The notes below the pieces were generated by a model that had not been told where the DNA came from, ran no database searches, and saw nothing but the letters and a program-made list of their open reading frames with translations. Source: CAZNNH01 sp964574335 (GTDB lineage: Bacteria; Acidobacteriota; Vicinamibacteria; Fen-336). Taken from it: 64,000 nt of DNA. The stretch is taken from assembly GCA_964574335.1 (NCBI GenBank), contig CAZNNH010000008.1:1-64000 (forward strand), written 5' to 3'. This document shows, in pieces, positions 1-7,809 of the stretch (positions within the stretch are counted from its first letter, which is position 1; each line of letters starts with the position of its first letter). Position numbers and translations under genes: made by a program.

Positions 1-542
1 CCGCCTCGCCCTCCTCGACTCAGGCCGCCTCACCGGCTCCCCCGCCGACTCGGCTCGCCCCCCCGCCAGCCCGGTCGCGACAGGCGGCGGAGACGTCCTC
101 GCGGTACGCCTTCCTCGACGAGGAGCCCGAGACGCCCACGGACGGCGCCGAGGCCGGCCGCCGGTTGGCGGAGTCGTACCGGAGCGGCGGCAGGAGTGGA
201 ACGTCGCATGGATCCACGGCCCGCTTCAACCAGCGGCCGCTCAGCCCGCGCGGCCTCACCCTCCGAGAGCGGCCGGCGGTGGCGGTTCTGAGGCACCTGA
301 TCAACGCCCAGGAGGCGTTCCATCAGAAGAGCCAGCGCTACGGCAGCCTCGAGGAGCTGCGTCGAGCCGGGGTCGTGGCCCTCGACGTGGCGAGCTCCGG
401 AGGGACCTTCACCCGCCGCGAATACCGCTTCGAGATGACCACCGAGGATGACGGCTTCCGGGTGGTCGGCATGCCGCTCTCACCGGGACCGCGTCCGTTC
501 GTCGGGGACGACTCGGGGTACATCCGGGCCGGCGTCGACTGA
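1..542 (+). CDS. C-terminal part of a hypothetical pilin-like protein
   Basis: The reading frame is open from base 3, so the gene starts upstream of the window. The first ~55 visible residues are Pro/Ala/Ser/Glu-rich linker. The last ~80 residues (LRHLINAQEAFHQKSQRYGS, then a short strand-rich stretch ending GYIRAGVD) resemble the soluble C-terminal region of type IV pilin-like proteins, where an 'AQ-FF--NGRYG-L-EL' helix is followed by a sheet. This resemblance is by eye only. No membrane segment is visible because the N-terminus is missing. An internal TTG at 165 could be a start, but the composition upstream is continuous with the rest, so a longer protein is preferred. It converges on the GAF gene. 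Confidence 0.5.
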   Translation, partial: ASPSSTQAASPAPPPTRLAPPPARSRQAAETSSRYAFLDEEPETPTDGAEAGRRLAESYRSGGRSGTSHGSTARFNQRPLSPRGLTLRERPAVAVLRHLINAQEAFHQKSQRYGSLEELRRAGVVALDVASSGGTFTRREYRFEMTTEDDGFRVVGMPLSPGPRPFVGDDSGYIRAGVD

Positions 543-547
543 ACGCC

Positions 548-564
548 CTCCCGGGAAGCGGGAG
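548..564. terminator. Small hairpin between convergent genes
   Basis: A 6-bp perfect inverted repeat (CTCCCG / CGGGAG, loop of 5) lies between the stop of the pilin-like gene and the stop of the minus-strand GAF gene. There is no T-run on either side, so it is at best a weak bidirectional terminator. Confidence 0.25.
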
Positions 565-572
565 CCGGGGCT

Positions 573-1112
573 TCAGTACTGGGGAGGACGGGCCGCCGCC
601 AGGTACGGGGCGACCGCTTCGAAGAAGTCCTGGACCTGCTTGAGGTCCGCCGCCGTGTAGTCGGGGCCGGCCTGGTGGGGCGTCTCGCCCTTGCGGCTGA
701 TCTGGGCCACGCCGAAGACCTGCTGCTGGTAGGCGATCGGGACGGTGATCATCTTCTGGATCGGCGCCGCCCGCTCACGGAGCTTGACGCTCTCGAAGAA
801 GGCCACGTGCTTCACCGCCGGCACGTTGTTCATCACCTCGCCGCGCCCGCTGGAGAGCACGCCGACGGCGATCGAGTCACGCTTGGTGACCGGGATGGCT
901 CCCAGGTCGACGAAACGGCGTGGCGCCGCGAAACGGAGCTGCTTCCCGTCCCGGGTGAGGATCAGCACCCCCACCTCGTCGGGCTTGGCGCCCAGCTCGG
1001 CGGCCGCGCCCTTGACCACCCGCTCGACGATGTCGAGGAAAAGCTCCTTGGGTTCGCTGACCTCCTTGGCCTTGGAGGAGAGCGCCGCCAGGATCTCGAG
1101 AAGCTCCCTCAT
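573..1112 (-). CDS. GAF domain protein
   Basis: A 179-residue soluble protein consisting of essentially one GAF domain. It has an N-terminal helix (residues 1-40), then strands around VGVLILTRDG (~47-56), a helix with the SGRGEVMNN turn (~88-96), and the closing strands MITVPIAYQQQVFGVAQISR (~121-140). GAF domains bind small ligands or act as dimer sensors. There is no output domain here, so it may act through a partner. The start is supported by an upstream GAGGAGGA ribosome-binding site about 6 bases before the ATG. A TATAAT -10 box sits at 1140-1145 on the same strand. The ligand and partner are unknown. Confidence 0.75.
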   Translation of the reverse strand: MRELLEILAALSSKAKEVSEPKELFLDIVERVVKGAAAELGAKPDEVGVLILTRDGKQLRFAAPRRFVDLGAIPVTKRDSIAVGVLSSGRGEVMNNVPAVKHVAFFESVKLRERAAPIQKMITVPIAYQQQVFGVAQISRKGETPHQAGPDYTAADLKQVQDFFEAVAPYLAAARPPQY

Positions 1113-1139
1113 CCACAGTCCTCCTCAGCGCAGAATAGG

Positions 1140-1145
1140 ATTATA
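1140..1145 (-). promoter_or_regulatory. -10 box for the GAF gene
   Basis: A perfect TATAAT on the minus strand lies about 27 bases upstream of the GAF start, in front of its Shine-Dalgarno. The hexamer 17 bases further upstream (TCGGAT) is a poor -35. An activator-dependent or alternative-sigma promoter is possible. Confidence 0.45.
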
Positions 1146-1215
1146 CCTGGGGACGGGCCGGGATCCGAGGCCGGCCGAAGGCCGCCGCTTCCCCGGCACC
1201 CGATGGGGGCCGCGA

Positions 1216-2082
1216 ATGCCTGAGGCGCTCCGCCGCTCGTTGCTGTACGTACCCGCATCGGTCGAGGCGATGGTCCGCAAGGCCGGTAGCCGAGGCGCGG
1301 ACGTGGTGATCCTGGACCTCGAGGACGGGGTCGCCCCCGAAGCCAAGGACGTCGCCCGCCAGCGCCTGGCGACCTGGCTCCGGGAGGTGAGCTTCGGGGG
1401 CTGCGAGGTGCTGGTCCGCATCAATCCGCCGTCGACGGATTGGGGCGAGCGCGACCTGGCGCTGCTCGACGCGCAGCGACCGGATGGCGTCGTGGTGCCG
1501 AAGGTCGAGGACCCGGCGGCCCTCTTGCGGCTTTCGGAGCGGTGGGGAGACGAGGTGCCGCTCTTCCCGATGCTGGAGACGGCACGCGGGGTGCTGCAGG
1601 CCCCGGCCATCGCCGCCTGTCGCGGCGTGCGCGGGCTCCTGTTCGGCGCCGCCGACTATCGCGAGAGCCTGCGGGCCGCGCCACTGCCCGGCGAGCTGGA
1701 GCTGCTCCATGCCCGCTCGCAGATCGTGCTGGCGGCACGATCGGCAGGGGTCGAGGCCCTGGACACGCCCTGGTTCGACCTGGGCGACCCGGGCGGTCTC
1801 GAGGAGAGCTCCCGCCTGGTGCGGGGCCTGGGCTTCGACGGCAAGGCCGCCATCCACCCCGGGCAGGTGGCCCCGATCAACCAGGTCTTCTCGCCCACCG
1901 CGGCGGAGGTGCAGCGGGCCCAGGCCGTCGAGGCCGTCCTGTCGGAAGCCGCCGGCCACGGACGTGGCGTGGCCCTGCTGGACGGCGAGCTGGTGGAGGG
2001 CCTCCACCTGGCCCACGCACGCCGGCTCCTGCGGCGGGCCGCCCGGCTGGGTCCCCTACCCGAGCCCGAGGCCGAGAGGTGA
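1216..2082 (+). CDS. HpcH/HpaI aldolase / citrate lyase beta-like (CitE) protein
   Basis: About 288 residues. The N-terminus has the CitE-family signature RRSLLYVPAS, then VILDLEDGV (Asp/Glu of the Mg site), VRINPP (substrate Arg), VVPKVEDP, PMLETARGV (metal-binding Glu), LLFGAADY and GFDGKAAIHPGQV near the C-terminus. These fit a TIM-barrel Mg-dependent C-C lyase acting on CoA thioesters such as malyl-CoA, citramalyl-CoA or HMG-CoA-like substrates. The frame is open upstream of 1216, but family alignment and composition place the start at the ATG of MPEALRR. It stands alone, with no citrate lyase alpha or gamma subunit nearby, so a stand-alone CitE-like (CLYBL/Mcl-type) lyase is more likely than citrate lyase. 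The exact substrate cannot be told. Confidence 0.85.
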   Translation: MPEALRRSLLYVPASVEAMVRKAGSRGADVVILDLEDGVAPEAKDVARQRLATWLREVSFGGCEVLVRINPPSTDWGERDLALLDAQRPDGVVVPKVEDPAALLRLSERWGDEVPLFPMLETARGVLQAPAIAACRGVRGLLFGAADYRESLRAAPLPGELELLHARSQIVLAARSAGVEALDTPWFDLGDPGGLEESSRLVRGLGFDGKAAIHPGQVAPINQVFSPTAAEVQRAQAVEAVLSEAAGHGRGVALLDGELVEGLHLAHARRLLRRAARLGPLPEPEAER

Positions 2083-2110
2083 CCCGACGGCGGGCGGCTC
2101 CCCACCCGGC

Positions 2111-2416
2111 CTACTTCGGCTGCACCTGCTCCAGCAGCCCGAGGTACTTCTCGTAGGTGATGGCCGGCCAGCTCTCGGCGATCACCGCCCCCTCGGCCCG
2201 CGAGATCAGGGAGACGCGGTGGGCGGTCTCGATGTCCTTGGCCTCGTAGATGTCCATGAAGTCGTACCGACCCAGCAGGGCGTAGTGGGCGATCCACTTC
2301 ACCTCGGGGCAGGCCTGCTTGACCTTGTCCAGCCAGCTCTTCCCCATCGCCCGGCGCACCCGCGCGTCGTGGAGCGTCTCGGGAGCGACTCGAGTCATCA
2401 GCACGTAGGTCGACAT
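2111..2416 (-). CDS. GYD domain protein
   Basis: A 101-residue ferredoxin-like-fold protein with the GYD-family signature GRYDFMDIYEAKD at about residues 48-60 and an N-terminal strand of the type YVLMTRVAPE. The family is widespread and of unknown biochemical function. Members are small dimeric alpha-beta barrel-like proteins. The start has one of the best ribosome-binding sites in the window (GAGGAGGTGA, 4-5 bases before the ATG). It lies downstream of two flavoprotein genes on the same strand, separated by about 30 bases, so it is probably the last gene of a three-gene operon. Confidence 0.8.
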   Translation of the reverse strand: MSTYVLMTRVAPETLHDARVRRAMGKSWLDKVKQACPEVKWIAHYALLGRYDFMDIYEAKDIETAHRVSLISRAEGAVIAESWPAITYEKYLGLLEQVQPK

Positions 2417-2448
2417 GGCTCACCTCCTCGAGCATCGGCGGGAAGGGC

Positions 2449-3150
2449 TCACTCGGCCTCCTCGTGCCGACGCCCCGCGTAGGGCCGCGCGGTCAGCGAG
2501 CGCGCGCCCTGGCCCCGACGGGCCTTGATGTACCAGGACAGATGACCGCCCCACATGAACATCCAGGGCGGGACCAGCGGTCGCGCCATCAGTTGGGCGG
2601 CGGCGGCCGGGACCGGCCGCCCCTCGGCCAGCGAGGCGGCCGCCATCTCCAACGCCCGACGAACGTGCTCGGCCATCCCCCCCATCTTCGACAGCGCGCG
2701 CCCGGCGATCACCTCGCCCATCCCCAGCCCCAGCCCGCCGGCCCAGGCATAGCCGCAGTCTCGGGCGAAGAGCCGGCACAGCGAGAGCGCGGCGTCGTTG
2801 CGGGTCGCCTCGGGGTAGGCGCAGTTGACGATGGCGGTGAGCGAGCGCCGGCGCTCGCGACCCGACCGGGGCAGGGTGGCCAGAATCTCGAGGACCCGGA
2901 TCACATGAGACGGCAGCGAGTCGACGTAGAGGGGGGAGGCCAGCACCACCACGTCCGCCTCGGCGACCGCCGCGCACAGACGCTCCCGGGCCGCAGCGGC
3001 ACGGTAGCCGGCCAGCTCGAGGTGTTGACGGCGGGTGTCGAGACCCAGCTCGCGGAGCCGGCCGAGCAGGAAGGTGCCCAGCGAGCTGGACGTGCTGCGC
3101 GGCCCCTTGGGGCTCCCCAGCAGCAACAGCGCGTTCTGTCCGCGTCTCAT
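2449..3150 (-). CDS. NAD(P)H-dependent flavodoxin-fold oxidoreductase
   Basis: A protein of about 233 residues. The first 30 residues (ALLLLGSPKGPRSTSSSLG) match the FMN phosphate-binding loop of the NADPH-dependent FMN reductase family. VVVLASPLYVDSLPSHV at ~70-87 matches the second flavin-contact loop (SP-Y--S-P). The C-terminal ~60 residues contain PPWMFMWGGHLSWYIKARR, an amphipathic or weakly hydrophobic segment. The start is the ATG that overlaps the upstream stop (ATGA at 3147-3150), so it is translationally coupled to the neighbouring iron-sulfur flavoprotein. The electron acceptor is unknown. Confidence 0.75.
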   Translation of the reverse strand: MRRGQNALLLLGSPKGPRSTSSSLGTFLLGRLRELGLDTRRQHLELAGYRAAAARERLCAAVAEADVVVLASPLYVDSLPSHVIRVLEILATLPRSGRERRRSLTAIVNCAYPEATRNDAALSLCRLFARDCGYAWAGGLGLGMGEVIAGRALSKMGGMAEHVRRALEMAAASLAEGRPVPAAAAQLMARPLVPPWMFMWGGHLSWYIKARRGQGARSLTARPYAGRRHEEAE

Positions 3151-3722
3151 GGCGGGCTCGACAGCCGCAAGACCGCCCGGCGCAGGGCACCGCGCAGCTC
3201 CTGCTGGCGCACCGAGCCCTCCACCACCAGCGACTCGTGGGACGGGCTGTGGAAGTTGCGGGCGTTGCGCCCGACCAGGTCCCGAAAGGCCTGGCTGGAC
3301 TCGTCGTCGGCGCCGGAGGCAACCGCCACCGCCAGCAGTGTGGGGTACTGCTCGTAGCGGGGGGCGCGGCGGGTCTCGCCGCGGACCCGGGTCAGGAACG
3401 GGGTCACCAGCGGCAGCAGGCGGTCGAGGGCCCGCTTGAGCGTCGAGGAGTAGCCGCCGAAGGTCAGAGGGGTGAGAAGCGCCAGCAGGCGGCACTGGGC
3501 AACCCGTCGGGCGATGTCGCGGCCGGCGTCGTCGATGACGCAGACCCCGGGGCTGCGGGTCCAGCAGGCGCGACACCCGTCACAGGCGGCCACCTCGACG
3601 CCGCGCAACGCGATGGCGTGGACGCTCCACCGGGCCTCCTCCAGGACCTGACCCAAGGTCTCCTGCACGCCGGCCAGGGAGTCCTCGTCCTCTCGCGCCC
3701 CGTTGAGGATCAACGCGTCCAT
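3147..3722 (-). CDS. Iron-sulfur flavoprotein (Isf-like) / flavodoxin-fold reductase
   Basis: 191 residues with a flavodoxin fold. The N-terminus LILNGARED is the phosphate loop. Cysteines at 47, 50, 53 and 61 give the compact C-x2-C-x2-C-x7-C pattern characteristic of archaeal and bacterial iron-sulfur flavoproteins, which bind one 4Fe-4S cluster. ALLTPLTFGGYSSTLKRALD at ~81-100 is the second FMN loop. It heads a minus-strand operon with the next flavoprotein (ATGA overlap) and the GYD gene, and it diverges from the corrinoid methyltransferase operon. A role in supplying low-potential electrons to that corrinoid system is tempting but is only inferred from adjacency. Confidence 0.72.
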   Translation of the reverse strand: MDALILNGAREDEDSLAGVQETLGQVLEEARWSVHAIALRGVEVAACDGCRACWTRSPGVCVIDDAGRDIARRVAQCRLLALLTPLTFGGYSSTLKRALDRLLPLVTPFLTRVRGETRRAPRYEQYPTLLAVAVASGADDESSQAFRDLVGRNARNFHSPSHESLVVEGSVRQQELRGALRRAVLRLSSPP

Positions 3723-3826
3723 GGGCAGCCACCCCGGAGGCGGCGCCGGGACCCGACCCGCCGGCCGGCTCCGCCGACCAAGCTTACCTCTCAGCGCGAC
3801 GGCGCGTCAGCCGAAAAGCCACCGAG

Positions 3827-3856
3827 GCGACAGGCGGGGGGGCCAGACCGTAAAAT
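3827..3856 (+). promoter_or_regulatory. Promoter of the corrinoid methyltransferase operon
   Basis: GCGACA at 3827-3832 and TAAAAT at 3851-3856 are separated by 18 bases and end 35 bases before the mttB-like ATG at 3892. The same GCGACA -35 hexamer appears in the likely haem operon promoter at 62464-62469. Confidence 0.5.
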
Positions 3857-3891
3857 GCTCCTCTGGTGCGGAACACAACGAAAGGACTCCC

Positions 3892-5352
3892 ATGAGGCCA
3901 ACCCTGCGGCTGCTGGACGACGAGCTGGTCGACCGCATCCTGGCCGAGGCCCGAGACCTGCTGTGTCGTCTGGGCGTCGAGATCCACAACCGTCAGGTGC
4001 TCGACATCCTCGGCGACCATGGGGCCACGATCGACCTGCAAAAGAACCGCGCGCTGCTGACCGAGGCGATCATCGACCAGGGCCTTCGCTCCGCCCCCCG
4101 CTCGTTCAGGCTCTTCGACGTGCTGGGCGACGAGACCCACGACTTCTCGGGAAAGCGCACCTACTTCACCCCCGGCTCGGCGGCGATCACGGTGCTGGAC
4201 CGCAGAAGCGGCGAGATCCGCACCCCCAGAACCGCCGACTACGTGGAGTACGCCAAGCTGGTCAGCCGGCTCGACGAGATCGCGTCCCAGAGCACGGCGC
4301 TGATCCCGGGCGACGTCCACGAGCGGATCTCGGACAGCTACCGCCTCTTCCTGAGCCTGCTCTTCTGCGAGAAGCCGGTGGTCACGGGGGCCTTCACGAT
4401 CGAGGCCTTCACGATCATGAAGGACCTGCAGGTGGCGGTCCGCGGCGGCGAGCAGCGGCTGCGGGAGAAGCCGCTCTGCATCTTCTCCTGCTGTCCGACC
4501 TCGCCGATCAAGTGGAGCGACGTGACCAGCCAGAACCTCATCGACTGCGGCCGCTACGGGATCCCGGTGGAGTTCATCTCGATGCCCCTGTCGGGGTTCA
4601 TGGCCCCGGTCACGGTGGTGGGGAGCGTGATCCAGCACGCCGCCGAGACCCTGAGCGGCGTGGTGATCTCCCAGCTCGCCAACCCCGGCGCCCCGATGCT
4701 GTGGGGCGGCTCGCCGGCCATCTTCGACATCCGCTACGAGACGACGCCGATGGGGGCCATCGAGACGATGATGCAGGACTGCGCCAACGCCCAGGTGGGC
4801 CGGCGGCTGGGCCTGCCGACCCAGGGCTACATCGCGCTGAGCGACGCCAAGCAGCTCGACGCCCAGGCCGGCCTGGAGTCAGGGATCGGCGCCACGCTGG
4901 CGGCGCTCTGCGGGATCGACAGCGTCTCCGGCCCAGGGATGCTGGACTTCGAGAGCTGCCAGAGCCTGGAGAAGCTGGTGGTGGACAACGAGATCTGCGG
5001 GATGGTCCGCCGGCTCTCGGAAGGCATCGAGCCGCGCGAGGACTTCCCCGCCCTCCCCCTGTTCCAGGAGCTCCTCCGCGACAAGCACCTGCTCATCGCC
5101 AAGCACACCCGCCGGCACCTCCGAGAGGAGATCCACGTCCCCGGCCCCGCCATCGAGCGGAGGAACCGGGCCCGCTGGCTGGAGGAGGGCGCCCCGACGA
5201 TGAAGCAGCGGGTGGCCGGCGAGATCGACCGGCAGCTCGCCGCCTACGTCCCCACCCGCCTGGGCGAGGACGTTCGCTCGGAGCTGGTGCGACTCATGGA
5301 AGCGGAGGCACGACGGGTAGGGATGGAGCGGCTGCCCGAGAGGCCCCGTTGA
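3892..5352 (+). CDS. Trimethylamine methyltransferase (MttB) family, non-pyrrolysine
   Basis: 486 residues. It belongs to the MttB/MtgB superfamily (COG5598-type), which moves a methyl group from a quaternary amine or similar donor to a cognate corrinoid protein. Recognisable stretches are the N-terminal helix with LGVEIHN (~33-39), FTPGSAAITVLDRRSGEIR (~93-112), the PTSPIKWS segment (~201-208), MLWGGSPAIFDIRY (~265-278) and the C-terminal LLRDKHLLIAKHTRRHLREE. There is no in-frame amber codon, so it is a non-pyrrolysine member like MtgB (glycine betaine), MtpB or MtcB. The substrate cannot be predicted from sequence alone. The chosen start is the ATG preceded by AAAGGA. It is the first gene of a tight four-gene operon, and its stop overlaps the next start. 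Confidence 0.85.
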   Translation: MRPTLRLLDDELVDRILAEARDLLCRLGVEIHNRQVLDILGDHGATIDLQKNRALLTEAIIDQGLRSAPRSFRLFDVLGDETHDFSGKRTYFTPGSAAITVLDRRSGEIRTPRTADYVEYAKLVSRLDEIASQSTALIPGDVHERISDSYRLFLSLLFCEKPVVTGAFTIEAFTIMKDLQVAVRGGEQRLREKPLCIFSCCPTSPIKWSDVTSQNLIDCGRYGIPVEFISMPLSGFMAPVTVVGSVIQHAAETLSGVVISQLANPGAPMLWGGSPAIFDIRYETTPMGAIETMMQDCANAQVGRRLGLPTQGYIALSDAKQLDAQAGLESGIGATLAALCGIDSVSGPGMLDFESCQSLEKLVVDNEICGMVRRLSEGIEPREDFPALPLFQELLRDKHLLIAKHTRRHLREEIHVPGPAIERRNRARWLEEGAPTMKQRVAGEIDRQLAAYVPTRLGEDVRSELVRLMEAEARRVGMERLPERPR

Positions 5353-6062
5353 AGCTGGTGGTGCCCTTCGCGGCCACCGAGGTCCAGCCGGACCGGCTCG
5401 AGGTCCTGCGTAGCCAGGACCTCCCCACCGGGCCGGAGCTACCGGAGCGGGTCGACGCCCTGCTTCGGAGCGCGCTCGAGCGGCACCTCGAGCTGATCGA
5501 ACCGCAGGGCCTCTTCGAGACGTTGCCGGTGGAAGACTTCGGCGTGCTCTACGCGGGAGAGGGGGCAAACGACGACGCCACCCCGCTCGAGGAGATCTTC
5601 CCCCGCGCCCGCGGCCTTGCCCTCTACGCCGCCACCCTGGGCGAGCGGGTCGGCGCGGAGATCCGCACCCTCTTTTCTGACAAGGACCTGGCCCTCGCCT
5701 ACCTGCTCGATGCCGTGGCCTCGGTGGCCGCCGACCGGCTCAGCCTGCTCCTGGCCGAGCGTTATCAAGAGACGCTGTCGGACCCGGCCGCCAACGGAGG
5801 CCCCCCCAAGGTGCTGCCCTACAGCCCCGGCTACTGCGGCTGGCACGTCAGCGGGCAGGGCCGCCTCTTCGAGCGCCTGCACCCCGAGGAGATCGGCATC
5901 GTCCTCAACGACAGCTTCCTGATGACGCCGATCAAGTCGGTCTCGGGGGTGCTGGTGGCGGGACCGGGGGAGGTCCACCGCTTCCGCCCCGACTACCCCT
6001 TCTGCGAGAGCTGCACGACCCACGCCTGCCGCGCGCGGATCGCTTCCGTGGTGCGCGGCTGA
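5349..6062 (+). CDS. Stand-alone MetH-type reactivation (SAM-binding) domain protein
   Basis: About 237 residues, starting at a TTG that overlaps the upstream stop (TTGA). The C-terminal half carries the activation-domain signature of cobalamin-dependent methionine synthase: VLPYSPGYCGWHVSGQG, then GIVLNDSFLMTPIKSVSG. These correspond to the region where MetH has R-x3-G-Y-x-A-C-P-D and the SAM-binding 'T-S-AM-P-SVSG' segment. In MetH this domain reductively methylates inactive cob(II)alamin using SAM and an electron donor. Late cysteines (CESCTTHAC, near the end) could bind a metal or cluster and are not part of classical MetH. As a separate gene between an MttB-like methyltransferase and a corrinoid protein, it most likely rescues oxidised corrinoid, the role RamA plays in methanogens. 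Confidence 0.8.
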   Translation: MKLVVPFAATEVQPDRLEVLRSQDLPTGPELPERVDALLRSALERHLELIEPQGLFETLPVEDFGVLYAGEGANDDATPLEEIFPRARGLALYAATLGERVGAEIRTLFSDKDLALAYLLDAVASVAADRLSLLLAERYQETLSDPAANGGPPKVLPYSPGYCGWHVSGQGRLFERLHPEEIGIVLNDSFLMTPIKSVSGVLVAGPGEVHRFRPDYPFCESCTTHACRARIASVVRG

Positions 6063-6082
6063 GGTCGGCCAAGGAGACAGCC

Positions 6083-6721
6083 ATGGAGCACTTGAAGAAG
6101 ATCGCCACTGCCCTCGAGCGCGGCGAGGACGACGAGGTTCGCGAGCTGACCCGGCAGGCAATCGAGACCTCGCTCCCCGCCGGGCAGGTCCTGGACCAGG
6201 GCTTGATCGCCGGGATGGCGGTGGTCGGCGAGCGCTTCCGCAACCACGAGATCTTCCTCCCCGACGTGCTGCTCGCCGCCAAGGCGATGTACGCCGGCCT
6301 CGACCTCCTGCAACCGCTCCTGGCCAAGGAGGGGGTGCCGGTGGTTGGCCGGGTGGTGATCGGCTCGGTCCGCGGCGACCTCCACGACATCGGCAAGAAC
6401 CTGGTCGGGATCCTGCTGAAGGGGGCGGGCTTCGAGGTCTTCGACCTGGGCAGCGACGTGGCACCGGAGCAGTTCGTCGACAAGGCAGTGGCGGAGGACG
6501 CGCCGGTGATCGGGATGTCGGCGCTCCTGACCACCACCATGCCGGTGATGAAGGCGGTGGTCGAGCTGGTGCGCGAGCGCGGTCTGTCCGGGCGCATCAA
6601 GACGATCGTTGGTGGCGCTCCAGTCTCGGCTTCGTTCGCCACCGAGATCGGGGCCGACGCCTACGGGTTCGACGCCGCCAACGCGGTGGAGCGGATCCGC
6701 CAGTTGGCGGGGGTGGCCTGA
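6083..6721 (+). CDS. Corrinoid (B12-binding) methyl carrier protein
   Basis: 212 residues with the two-domain layout of MtbC/MttC/MetH B12 modules. An N-terminal four-helix cap (residues ~1-88, FRNHEIFLPDVLLAAKAM) is followed by a Rossmann-like B12 domain (~89-212). The lower-ligand motif GDLHDIGKN contains His101, and the nucleotide-tail contacts are GMSALLTTTMPVMK (~153-166) and VGGAPV (~180-185). It carries the methyl group between the MttB-like enzyme and the homocysteine methyltransferase. Its stop overlaps the ATG of the next gene by one base. Confidence 0.92.
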   Translation: MEHLKKIATALERGEDDEVRELTRQAIETSLPAGQVLDQGLIAGMAVVGERFRNHEIFLPDVLLAAKAMYAGLDLLQPLLAKEGVPVVGRVVIGSVRGDLHDIGKNLVGILLKGAGFEVFDLGSDVAPEQFVDKAVAEDAPVIGMSALLTTTMPVMKAVVELVRERGLSGRIKTIVGGAPVSASFATEIGADAYGFDAANAVERIRQLAGVA

Positions 6722-7617
6722 TGATCCGGGCGCGGACGCTGCTCGACCGGGTCCTTTCCGGCCAGCGGCTGCTGGGCGACGGCGGCTGGGGAACGATGCT
6801 GATGGCGCGTGGCCTGGAGCCCGGCCGTCCGCCGGAGTCGTTGCTGCTGGAGCGGCCGGAGGTCGTCGCCGAGGTCGCTCGGCTGTACCTGGAGGCGGGG
6901 GCCCAGCTCCTGACCACGGACAGCTTCGGCGCCTCGCCGCTGGCGCTGGAGAGGCACGGCCTGGGCGACCGTGCCGAGGAGATCAACCGGCTGGCCGTCA
7001 CCACGCTGCGCGAGGCGGCGCAGGACGCCGCCTACGTCTCCGCCTCCGTAGGTCCCACCGGACGGCTGCTCGAGCCCTACGGGGACACACCGAAGGAGAA
7101 GATGAAGGAGGCGTTCGAGCGCCAGCTCGAAGCGCTCCTGGGAGCCGGCCCCGACGTGGTGTGCGTGGAAACGATGATCGACCTGGCGGAGGCGCGCCTG
7201 GCCGTGGAGGCGGCCAAGCGGCTGGCCCCGGACACGCCGGTGATGGCCACCATGACCTTCGACCGGACGCCGCGCGGCTTCTTCACGGTGATGGGTGTCT
7301 CGCTGGAGCAGGCGGCCCGGGGGCTGGCCGAGGCCGGAGCCGACGTGATCGGGTCCAACTGCGGCAACGGATCGGCCACCATGGTCGAGATCGCCCGGGG
7401 CCTGCGCGAGCACTCCGAGCTGCCGCTGCTGATCCAGCCGAACGCCGGGATCCCCGAGTCTCGGGCCGGGGAGGTCGTCTACCCGGAGACGCCCGAGCAG
7501 ATGGCCGAGCAGGCGCGCCTGCTGCTGGAGGCGGGCGTGGCCATCGTCGGCGGCTGCTGCGGCAGCACCCCCGACCACATCCGGGCGCTGCGGCGGGTGG
7601 TGCCGGCGGCCGAGTAG
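6721..7617 (+). CDS. Zn-dependent homocysteine S-methyltransferase
   Basis: 298 residues, one Hcy-binding TIM barrel equal to the first domain of MetH. It has GDGGWGTMLMARGL at the N-terminus, TTDSFGAS (~64-71), VCVETMIDLAEA (~146-157) and the three zinc ligands Cys214 (GSNCGNG) and Cys279/Cys280 (GGCCGSTPDHI). It should accept a methyl group from the methylated corrinoid protein encoded just upstream and produce methionine. In stand-alone homologues (MmuM, BHMT) the methyl donor is SAM, S-methylmethionine or betaine. The corrinoid gene fused to its start by a one-base overlap argues for a corrinoid donor. No folate-binding (pterin) domain gene is present in this operon. Confidence 0.88.
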   Translation: MIRARTLLDRVLSGQRLLGDGGWGTMLMARGLEPGRPPESLLLERPEVVAEVARLYLEAGAQLLTTDSFGASPLALERHGLGDRAEEINRLAVTTLREAAQDAAYVSASVGPTGRLLEPYGDTPKEKMKEAFERQLEALLGAGPDVVCVETMIDLAEARLAVEAAKRLAPDTPVMATMTFDRTPRGFFTVMGVSLEQAARGLAEAGADVIGSNCGNGSATMVEIARGLREHSELPLLIQPNAGIPESRAGEVVYPETPEQMAEQARLLLEAGVAIVGGCCGSTPDHIRALRRVVPAAE

Positions 7618-7809
7618 CGCGCCAGCCCCGGCTAGCGCGCACCTCGACGCCCGGCGCTTGCCATGTGCCGGCCCCTACCATCAGCCGTTCTGTGTGTGTT
7701 GACGCTCTCGGCACGCCGCATGAGACGCTCCCGCCCGCGGGGGATGGGTCTCGACCCCCGCTCCCGGTCCGGTGGCCTGGCGGGTTACCATGCGTGAGGC
7801 CCCCACGCC

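Noticed and set aside
745..2082. A longer CitE-like protein starting at 745
   Set aside because: The extra N-terminal part is antisense shadow of the GAF gene (Ser/Arg-rich). Family alignment starts at the ATG at 1216.
3892..5352. Pyrrolysine-containing MttB
   Set aside because: No in-frame TAG exists inside the gene; it reads through to a TGA at the normal end.
7618..7809. tRNA or small RNA in the spacer before the PP2C gene
   Set aside because: No T-loop sequence or cloverleaf pairing; only a weak hairpin is present. No tRNA was found anywhere in the window.
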